Assembly (NCBI GenBank): GCA_044433305.1
Contig: JAWXTS010000026.1
Location: forward strand, 1 to 20,770
From: JAWXTS01 sp044433305
Lineage (GTDB): Bacteria > Bacteroidota > Bacteroidia > Bacteroidales > Rikenellaceae
Length of the DNA stretch: 20,770 nucleotides
Reading direction: 5' to 3'
The position numbers and the translations under genes were made by a program. Within the stretch, counting starts at the first letter, position 1. Each line of letters begins with the position of its first letter. Positions 14,417 through 20,770 of the stretch are shown piece by piece. Under the pieces are notes generated by a model. That model did not search any database and was not told the origin of the DNA. It saw nothing but the letters and a program-made list of their open reading frames with translations.

Positions 14417-15559
14417 ATGAAACACTACTTTCTAGCAATAGTGCTACTGTCTTTTTGTAGCTGCCACAAAAAGACCCAACAAGCCATGCCGCCTATGGAG
14501 ATAGAGGTCTTAAAGGTCGAGGCACTGAACCTACCCAAGAGCATGGATTTTATAGGTCAGGTATATAGCAACTATGACATTTCTGTTCAACCACGCATAA
14601 GTGGTTTTCTTGTGTCGTCACACTACTCTAACGGAATGTTGGTGAAAAAGGGGCAGTTAATATATCAGATAGACCCACGTCAACTAACAACCGAGCTTAC
14701 GCAAGCACAGGCGCAGAAATTTTCTACCGAGGCCAAGCTTGTAGAAGCACGAAACAACTATAAACGAGCTGTGCCACTAGCAGAGATTAATGCTCTGAGC
14801 CAGCTTAATCTGGATCAATATCGTGCTGAGTTTCTGTCGGCCGAGGCAGCCGACAAAGCAGCCATGGCGGCACTACACAATGCAAAGTTAAACCTTGGCT
14901 ATACAAAGATTTACTCGCCCATAGATGGCATTATCGCTGAGTCGGTAACGGCCATAGGCGACTATGTTGGTAGTGGCAGCCAGTTTCCTGTGCTCACAAA
15001 AATATCTAGCGTCGATACTATAACTTGCCAACTACCCATGCCCGTAACCGATTATCTTGCATATCGCACACGGGCAGGCATATCAAGCCCTACCTTTGAT
15101 AATGACTCGTTGCTATCGAATATTGTTCTAACGCTATCTGATGGTTCGCAGTATGATAAGCAAGGATTCTACATGTACACTAAGAAGGATGTTGGGCAGG
15201 ACATGGGAGTTATAATCTTTGTTGTGGGCTTCGAGAACTTTGATTCTCAACTCAAGATTGGCCAGTATGCCAAGGTTACAGCCGACATAGGCAAGGATCA
15301 AAAAGTGATTGTTGTGCCTCAAAAGGCTGTCAATCAGACCCAAGGCATTAATAATGTTATGATCCTAAAAGCTGATAGCACAGCAGAATATAAGCGCGTA
15401 ACTTTGGGCGAAACCCGAGGCAATATGTGGGTTATAAATAGCGGCATAGAACAAGGTGACAACGTGCTTCTTGAGGGCAGTCTCAAGGTCAAGGATGGCA
15501 TGAAGATAGTACCCAAGTTTGTCTCTATGCAGAGTTTTACTCAAGATACTATTAACTAA
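14417..15559 (+). CDS. RND efflux periplasmic adaptor (membrane fusion protein), lipoprotein
   Basis: 380 residues from the ATG at 14417. The start is MKHYFLAIVLLSFCSCHKK, a lipoprotein signal with Cys16 as probable lipidation site (Cys14 less likely), so the protein is membrane-anchored in the periplasm. Upstream in-frame starts lie in the terminator of the MATE gene and are unlikely. Layout: first half of the lipoyl domain (VQPRISGFLVSSHYSNGMLV), an alpha-hairpin of about 75 residues rich in Ala, Gln and Glu (TTELTQAQAQ to NAKLNLGY), second half of the lipoyl domain (YSPIDGIIAESVTAIGDYVG), then the beta-barrel and membrane-proximal domains (GQYAKVTADIGKDQKVIVVP, VTLGETRGNMWVINSGIEQG). This is the AcrA/MexA pattern. 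It links the inner-membrane pump to the outer-membrane channel, both encoded just downstream (15 bp, then overlapping). Confidence 0.93.
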   Translation: MKHYFLAIVLLSFCSCHKKTQQAMPPMEIEVLKVEALNLPKSMDFIGQVYSNYDISVQPRISGFLVSSHYSNGMLVKKGQLIYQIDPRQLTTELTQAQAQKFSTEAKLVEARNNYKRAVPLAEINALSQLNLDQYRAEFLSAEAADKAAMAALHNAKLNLGYTKIYSPIDGIIAESVTAIGDYVGSGSQFPVLTKISSVDTITCQLPMPVTDYLAYRTRAGISSPTFDNDSLLSNIVLTLSDGSQYDKQGFYMYTKKDVGQDMGVIIFVVGFENFDSQLKIGQYAKVTADIGKDQKVIVVPQKAVNQTQGINNVMILKADSTAEYKRVTLGETRGNMWVINSGIEQGDNVLLEGSLKVKDGMKIVPKFVSMQSFTQDTIN

Positions 15560-15574
15560 TAAAAGCATTTAGAG

Positions 15575-18500
15575 ATGGAGAAATTTTTCGTTCGCCGCCC
15601 GATATTTGCGATAGTAATATCCATAGTTATAGTTCTTTTGGGAGTGTTGTCTATTCAAGGGCTTCCTGTCGAGCAGTACCCTAATATCACACCACCAGTG
15701 GTTCAGGTTACAGCCACCTATCAGGGTGCCGATGCACTAGCGGTAGATGAATCTGTGGCAACTCCCATTGCTCAAAGCCTTATGGGTGTTAGCGATATGT
15801 CCTATATTCAATCTACAAGTTCAAACTCTGGCACCATGTCGATGATGATACTCTTCGATTTGGGTTCGGACCCAGACATGGATGCTATATTCTCTCAAAA
15901 TAAGATTGCTACCGCATCGGGCAAGCTGCCATCAAGTGTGGTTACTCAAGGTGTGGTAACCGAGAAGGTGTCAACTAACTTCCTTCTGGTATATTCGCTA
16001 TATTCGCCAGATGGACGCTACGACAATACTTTTCTTTCTAACTACGCCTCCATAAATATTCAGGACGAGCTGCTTAAAATTAACGGTGTTGGCAAGGTCG
16101 AAATCATGGGTGCTGGCGACTACTCTATGCGTATATGGGTCAAGCCCGATAAGCTCAACTATTATAATGTAACTGTTAGTGATATACGCGAGGCCCTGAA
16201 TTCTCAAAGTGGCGTCTTCCCTGCGGGCAGTCTAGGCGCAGAACCTACCTCGTCGCCCGTAGATTTTACTTATACAGTCAGAATGCCCGACCAAATAGAT
16301 AGACCAGAACAGTATGCTGATATTGCCGTTAAGACTCTATCCGATGGCTCGCAGGTGCTACTAAAAGATGTTGCCGAGGTTGAACTAGGAACATTGACAT
16401 ACAATGTAACCTCGTCATATAACAATCTTCCGGGGGCCATGTTGGTTGTATATCAAACTCCAGGTAGCAATGCCGTGGAGGTGGGTGGCAATGTTGCCAC
16501 CAAGATGCAGGAGCTATCAGAAAAGTTTGAGAGCGGCATAGAGTACGCTACCATAGTAGATGCCACGACCTCTATTGATGCAGGCATAAAAGAGATTGCG
16601 CTCACCCTGCTTATGGCAATGATGCTCGTTATCTTTGTAATATACTTGTTTCTCCAAGATGTTAGGGCGACCATAATCCCTTTGATAGCCATACCTGTAT
16701 CTCTTATCGGAGCCTTTATGTTGTTCCCTCTGTTTGGATTTACGGTTAATATAATTTCGCTTTTGGGTCTGGTTCTGGCCATAGGTCTTGTGGTCGACGA
16801 TGCCATTGTCGTGGTCGAGGCTGTGCAGGTCAATATCGAAAAAGGCATGAGTGCCATAGATGCCACGCTTACAGCTATGAAAACCGTGTCGGCACCTATT
16901 ATCGCCACCACAGTGGTGTTGGTAGCTGTGTTCTTACCCGTGTCTTTTATCGGCGGAGTGGCAGGCAAGCTATATCAGCAGTTCTCGGTTACCATAGTAT
17001 TGTCGGTTGTAATATCGTCTTTTAACGCGCTGACGCTATCCCCTGCCCTTTGTTCCATGATATTAAGGCGTAAGGAACCAGCGACAAAAGGTTTCTTTGG
17101 TTGGTTCAATAGATGGTTTTCGCATAGGCTCGATGGTTATACCAAGACTACTACTGTGCTAGGTAATCATGCCTCACGCTCGCTGGTGTTCTTGGCTATT
17201 ATTGCTGTTGCCATATTCTTCATGTTTAAGAGTTTGCCAGCAGGCTTCTTGCCCGACGAAGACCAAGGATATGTAATGGTTACCGTGGCTCTGCCCGATG
17301 CATCATCACTCAGTCGCACAAACGATGTGGTAATGACTCTTAGCGATCGAATCAAAAAGATAGACGCTGTTGAAGATGTGTCTGGTGCTGCTGGCTTTGA
17401 TATGATAACTGGTATTGCGGCTACCAACAAGGCTGTGATATTTGTAAAGCTCAAGGATTTCAGTGAGCGCAATATGAGTTCGTTTGAAGTAGCCGATATG
17501 ATAAATGCCAGCTCCTATATGGGTGTTCCGCAGGCTCAGGTATATGCCTTTGGTCCACCTTCTATACCCGGTCTTGGCGTTGTGTCGGGCATATCAATGC
17601 TTATTCAGGACCGTGGCGGCAATGATATAAGCTACCTATCAGAGCACACCTTTAACTTTATAGATAGTGCTTCGCGAATGCCTAACTTTGCAAATGTATC
17701 TACACAGTTCAATGATGGTGTACCTCAACGGCATCTGGTCATTAATCGTGACTACGCCCTACGCCAAGGAGTGTCGATAGAGCAGCTAAATGATATTATA
17801 AACACCTACTTAGGAGGCAGCTATGTAAATAACTTCAATCGCTTTGGCAAACTGTATCAAACATATATTCAGGCTCAAAGCAGTTATCGACGTAGTAAGG
17901 AGGATTTGTCCAACTACTATGTCACCAACTCATCGGGAGAGAGCGTGCCTATTTCGGCCTTTGTATCTGTTAAGGATACCGTGGGCGTAGAGTATGTCAC
18001 CCAATTCAATATGTACCCTAGTATTCCATTGACCATCATCCCAGCCAAGGGCTACTCTTCGAGTCAGGGCATGGCAACTTTGGAGCAACTAGCAGACGAC
18101 ATTTTGCCCGATGATATGGGTATTGCTTGGAGCGGAGTTTCTTATCAAGAGCAAAGTGATACTTCTAGCGGAGGGCTAATATACCTCTATGCCATAGTAT
18201 TTGTATTTTTGGTGCTTGCAGCTCTGTACGACAGTTGGGCATTACCTTTCAATATTCTACTTGGTGTGCCGCTAGCCATCTTTGGTGCTTTGTGCTTTGT
18301 GCTGGCAGCCCACTACTTCATAGATTCTAGTTATGTGGACAACTTCTTCTTCCAGATATCTATCATCATGCTTATAGGTCTATCGGCCAAAAATGCCATC
18401 CTTGTTGTTGAGTATGCCGACAAGCTGTTTTATGAAGACAAGGTATCTCTGAGTAAGGCTGCAATAGAGGCCGCCAAGTTGAGACTAAGACCAATTATGA

Positions 18501-18718
18501 TGACAGCTTTCTCGTTTATATTTGGAATCTTGCCTCTGGTTTATGCCTCTGGAGTCTACTCTGCTGCACGCAACATCATGGGTGTTGCACTTGTTGGAGG
18601 TATGCTTATGGCCACTATTCTTGGTGTATTCATTTATCCTGTTCTCTACATTCTGATAGGCAATATAGCTCAATTTGAGAAACGCAGAGAACATAAACTT
18701 CAAAGACGAAATATATGA
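15575..18718 (+). CDS. RND multidrug efflux pump, inner-membrane HAE1-type transporter
   Basis: 1047 residues, the normal size for AcrB/MexB-type pumps. The N-terminus (MEKFFVRRPIFAIVISIVIV) and the following LPVEQYPNITPPVVQVTATY are signatures of the HAE1 branch, so organic drugs or bile-salt-like compounds are likelier substrates than metals. Proton-relay residues are intact: Asp408-Asp409 in GLVVDDAIVVVEAV of the fourth transmembrane helix, and Lys939 in GLSAKNAILVVEYADK. Two large periplasmic loops (about residues 30-335 and 560-870) form the porter and docking domains, including GPPSIPGLGVVSGISM near the drug-binding pocket. It works as a trimer with the adaptor before it and the channel after it. 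The stop overlaps the start of the channel gene (ATGA at 18715-18718). No linked regulator gene is seen. Confidence 0.96.
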   Translation: MEKFFVRRPIFAIVISIVIVLLGVLSIQGLPVEQYPNITPPVVQVTATYQGADALAVDESVATPIAQSLMGVSDMSYIQSTSSNSGTMSMMILFDLGSDPDMDAIFSQNKIATASGKLPSSVVTQGVVTEKVSTNFLLVYSLYSPDGRYDNTFLSNYASINIQDELLKINGVGKVEIMGAGDYSMRIWVKPDKLNYYNVTVSDIREALNSQSGVFPAGSLGAEPTSSPVDFTYTVRMPDQIDRPEQYADIAVKTLSDGSQVLLKDVAEVELGTLTYNVTSSYNNLPGAMLVVYQTPGSNAVEVGGNVATKMQELSEKFESGIEYATIVDATTSIDAGIKEIALTLLMAMMLVIFVIYLFLQDVRATIIPLIAIPVSLIGAFMLFPLFGFTVNIISLLGLVLAIGLVVDDAIVVVEAVQVNIEKGMSAIDATLTAMKTVSAPIIATTVVLVAVFLPVSFIGGVAGKLYQQFSVTIVLSVVISSFNALTLSPALCSMILRRKEPATKGFFGWFNRWFSHRLDGYTKTTTVLGNHASRSLVFLAIIAVAIFFMFKSLPAGFLPDEDQGYVMVTVALPDASSLSRTNDVVMTLSDRIKKIDAVEDVSGAAGFDMITGIAATNKAVIFVKLKDFSERNMSSFEVADMINASSYMGVPQAQVYAFGPPSIPGLGVVSGISMLIQDRGGNDISYLSEHTFNFIDSASRMPNFANVSTQFNDGVPQRHLVINRDYALRQGVSIEQLNDIINTYLGGSYVNNFNRFGKLYQTYIQAQSSYRRSKEDLSNYYVTNSSGESVPISAFVSVKDTVGVEYVTQFNMYPSIPLTIIPAKGYSSSQGMATLEQLADDILPDDMGIAWSGVSYQEQSDTSSGGLIYLYAIVFVFLVLAALYDSWALPFNILLGVPLAIFGALCFVLAAHYFIDSSYVDNFFFQISIIMLIGLSAKNAILVVEYADKLFYEDKVSLSKAAIEAAKLRLRPIMMTAFSFIFGILPLVYASGVYSAARNIMGVALVGGMLMATILGVFIYPVLYILIGNIAQFEKRREHKLQRRNI

Positions 18719-20094
18719 GAACTACATACATAGTGCTGGTTGTTGCCATAATGTTGATGTGTGGCTGTGGCTCAAATAGATTTAGCTCGCCAGATGTTGA
18801 ATTGCCCGAAAGTTATATCTTTACTGGTAACATGGATACTTTGAGCGAGATGGTTAATATAAGTTGGTGGGAGGAGTTTCAGGACCCAACCCTGAATCAC
18901 CTTATCCTAACTGCTCTTGTGAACAATAAAGATATTCTTGTGGCCCTATCATCTCTAGAGCAATCGCGACTAAATATAGGGGTGGCGCGCGCCTCGTTCC
19001 TGCCCGTATTGGACTTGGTACCTTCAGCAGGAGCTGTATATACAGAGAGTGATAAGATAATTCAGAAATATGGATTTGGTCCTAGTCTCTCGTGGGAGAT
19101 AAGCCTCTTTGGTGAGATGAAGAACTCTACACGCGCCGCACGTGCCGCCTATCTATCGACAGAGCAGGCAGCAAAGGCGGTGATGTTGTCGGTAGCTGCT
19201 CAGACGGCAACCACATACTTTACTCTTATGGGCTATTGTGCAAGCCTAGAGATTGCCATACGTAGCTACCAACTACGCAAGGAGTCTTCAGATTTGATAG
19301 ACTCACTGGTGCACTATGGCATGGGCTCTGAGCTTAACCTTGAGCAAGCACTATCTCTTACTGAGGCGGCAGCAGCAGATATTCCTCGCTACCAACGGGC
19401 CGTGACTCAAACCTCGCTAGCACTGAACGTGCTGCTGGGCGAGAATCCAACAAAGCCTTACGTTAATCAATATGGCCCTTATTCTTGGGGCGAAGATTGC
19501 TCCTATATTATACCTACGATTCCAATAGGGCTGCCTTCGTCTCTGCTCGAAAGAAGACCCGATATTATGGAAGCGTATTACAATATGGCTGAGGCATGGG
19601 CAAATGTCGGCGTGGCTAGAGCTGAGCGTTTTCCTAGCATAGCCCTAACCGTGGGTGGTGGACTAGGCTCCATGTTGCTCAAGAATCTTATCAGCAGCAA
19701 ATCTCTGGTCTGGGATGCTTCGGCAATAATCACTCAGCCTATATTCTCGTTTGGGGCCAAGAAGAAGAACTTCGAGATTTATCGTGAGAAGTTTTACTCT
19801 TCGACCATCGACTATGAGCAGGCCATTATTACAGCTCTCTCTGAGGTAGAACAATCCCTAGTGGCAGTGTCTACTTACAAGACCCAGCTCGAAAAATATT
19901 CTAATCTTCTAGATGCAAATTATAAGACTCAGCAGATGACAGCCAGCCTACACAAAAATGGACTCTTGGGTTATTTGGATGTTATTGATGCTGAGCAGAA
20001 ATGGTATGAATCGCAACTTCAATATGTGAATATCTTAAGCGAACAGTACATAAACTATGTCAATTTATATAAATCGCTAGGTGGGGGCTGGTAA
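18715..20094 (+). CDS. RND efflux outer-membrane channel (TolC/NodT-OprM type) lipoprotein
   Basis: 459 residues, the usual length for OprM-like outer-membrane factors. The N-terminus (MRTTYIVLVVAIMLMCGCGS) is a lipoprotein signal with Cys18 as likely anchor. The mature part starts with the typical 'SWWEEFQDPTLNHLI' block and continues with two homologous halves of coiled-coil helices and short beta segments, for example NKDILVALSSLEQSRLNIGV and SLLERRPDIMEAYYNMAEAW, the latter being the family's conserved LLxRRPDIxxAE-like site; the usual final residue pattern is somewhat changed (IMEAYYNMAEA). The trimer forms the outer-membrane duct of the pump. The start codon overlaps the stop of the transporter gene by 4 bp, so the two are translationally coupled. 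No clear hairpin terminator follows. Confidence 0.94.
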   Translation: MRTTYIVLVVAIMLMCGCGSNRFSSPDVELPESYIFTGNMDTLSEMVNISWWEEFQDPTLNHLILTALVNNKDILVALSSLEQSRLNIGVARASFLPVLDLVPSAGAVYTESDKIIQKYGFGPSLSWEISLFGEMKNSTRAARAAYLSTEQAAKAVMLSVAAQTATTYFTLMGYCASLEIAIRSYQLRKESSDLIDSLVHYGMGSELNLEQALSLTEAAAADIPRYQRAVTQTSLALNVLLGENPTKPYVNQYGPYSWGEDCSYIIPTIPIGLPSSLLERRPDIMEAYYNMAEAWANVGVARAERFPSIALTVGGGLGSMLLKNLISSKSLVWDASAIITQPIFSFGAKKKNFEIYREKFYSSTIDYEQAIITALSEVEQSLVAVSTYKTQLEKYSNLLDANYKTQQMTASLHKNGLLGYLDVIDAEQKWYESQLQYVNILSEQYINYVNLYKSLGGGW

Positions 20095-20143
20095 AAAAAA
20101 TGTTTAATTTATATATAGTGGATAAATTTTAGGAAAAAAATGA

Positions 20144-20151
20144 TAAATTTG
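20144..20151 (+). promoter_or_regulatory. Candidate -7 box for glmS
   Basis: TAAATTTG matches TAnnTTTG exactly, 29 bp before the glmS ATG. The 86-bp gap (20095-20180) is very AT-rich and has no clear -33 TTG and no hairpin, so read-through from the efflux operon cannot be excluded. No glmS ribozyme-like structure fits in such a short leader. Confidence 0.45.
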
Positions 20152-20180
20152 TGGTTTGAACAAGCAAACTATAAAAGCAA

Positions 20181-20770
20181 ATGTGCGGAATTGTAGGATA
20201 TATTGGTAAGCAAGACGCTTATCCCATACTTATAGAAGGTCTCAAGAAACTAGAATATAGAGGTTATGACAGTGCAGGTATTGCACTTATTGACTCGAGC
20301 GGTAGCCTTAATGTGTATAAGGCCAAGGGTAAGGTTGCAGACCTTGAAGCCGCTGTCGAGGGCAAGGATATTGAGGGCACCATAGGTGTTGCTCATACTC
20401 GCTGGGCTACCCATGGTGAGCCTAGCAACATCAATGCTCACCCTCACTACTCTGCTTCTGAGAATCTAGCAATCATACATAACGGTATTATCGAGAACTA
20501 CTCGGTGCTGAAACAAATGCTATCTAATAATGGCTATACGTTTCGTGGAACCACAGACTCTGAGGTGTTAATTCACTTTATCGAGTATATCAAAGAGAGC
20601 CAAAAGCTAGACCTGCTTACTGCGGTTCAGTTTGCGCTGAATCAGGTTATCGGAGCCTATGCCATAGCCGTTATCGAGAAGAACAACCCAGATCGAATTA
20701 TTGCAGCTCGTAAGAGTAGCCCTCTGGTTGTGGGTATGGGCGATGGCGAGTATTTCATAGCCTCAGGATC
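20181..20770 (+). CDS. glmS: Glutamine-fructose-6-phosphate aminotransferase, N-terminal part (runs off window)
   Basis: The frame opens at ATG 20181 and stays open to the right edge, giving 196 of the roughly 610 residues expected. The product makes glucosamine-6-phosphate from fructose-6-phosphate and glutamine, the first step to UDP-GlcNAc for peptidoglycan and LPS. The visible part is the class II glutamine amidotransferase domain: MCGIVGYIG with Cys2 as the nucleophile after Met removal, KKLEYRGYDSAGIAL, the glutamine-binding HTRWATHGEPSNINAHPH, IHNGIIENYSVLK, and the GTTDSEVLIHFI segment. The YRGYDSAG and AHPH forms are those of GlmS rather than PurF or asparagine synthetase. The two sugar-isomerase (SIS) domains would follow outside the window. 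The start codon is fixed by the need for Cys at position 2. Confidence 0.95.
   Translation, partial: MCGIVGYIGKQDAYPILIEGLKKLEYRGYDSAGIALIDSSGSLNVYKAKGKVADLEAAVEGKDIEGTIGVAHTRWATHGEPSNINAHPHYSASENLAIIHNGIIENYSVLKQMLSNNGYTFRGTTDSEVLIHFIEYIKESQKLDLLTAVQFALNQVIGAYAIAVIEKNNPDRIIAARKSSPLVVGMGDGEYFIASG

Noticed and set aside
16453..16968. Antisense open frame (171 codons) inside the RND transporter gene
   Set aside because: Low-complexity Thr/Ala/Ile-rich product opposite the membrane-helix coding region; no start context and no family resemblance.
20095..20180. glmS ribozyme/riboswitch before glmS
   Set aside because: The gap is 86 bp of AT-rich sequence without the needed pseudoknotted helices.
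1..20770. CRISPR arrays, IS elements, phage genes, tRNA or rRNA
   Set aside because: I looked for regularly spaced repeats, transposase or integrase motifs, and cloverleaf or rRNA-like sequence on both strands and saw none; gene content and coding style look uniform.

Overview
The window looks like a chromosomal stretch from a member of the Bacteroidota, most likely order Bacteroidales. The reasons are the moderate AT richness, the absence of Shine-Dalgarno boxes, A-rich sequence before start codons, several upstream boxes that fit the phylum's TAnnTTTG -7 consensus, lipoprotein signals of the FGSC type, and the family composition (a secreted S1/P1 nuclease, an ACT-like protein of unknown function beside aspartokinase, a lipoprotein RND efflux set). 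Genus cannot be told from the sequence alone. Nearly all of it is ordinary housekeeping and accessory chromosome. I see no phage, IS element, CRISPR array, tRNA or rRNA.

Layout. Positions 1-500: the 3' end of a Ser/Thr-linker protein with a SPOR-like C-terminus (+), then a bidirectional terminator. 496-3084 (-): lepA followed closely by a secreted zinc-dependent S1/P1 nuclease. 3085-3417 is the only gene-free stretch above 300 bp; it holds the lepA promoter, one copy of a 52-bp promoter/leader repeat, and a promoter plus foldable leader for the next gene. 3418-5357 (+): an SMP-30-like beta-propeller lipoprotein and a UbiA-family prenyltransferase, each with its own promoter or terminator signals. 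5468-6139 (-): an ACT-like protein divergent from 6288-8742 (+), aspartokinase (lysC) and diaminopimelate decarboxylase (lysA), which are 1 bp apart. 8871-12872 (+): pheT and guaA, 15 bp apart. 12966-14312 (+): a MATE exporter isolated by strong terminators on both sides. 14417-20094 (+): a complete tripartite RND efflux operon (periplasmic adaptor, inner-membrane pump, outer-membrane channel). 20181-end (+): the start of glmS.

Functional links. lysC and lysA are the first and last enzymes of the lysine/DAP route, and the divergent ACT-like protein could be a local sensor for it; a 15-bp palindrome lies over the predicted lysC -7 box. The three RND genes form one envelope-spanning pump. The other neighbours (pheT, guaA, glmS, lepA) do not form a shared pathway. 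The points most worth a second look are the divergent ACT-like gene and its palindrome, the structured leader of the SMP-30-like lipoprotein, the duplicated promoter/leader element, and the three-arm alternative hairpins between lysA and pheT.
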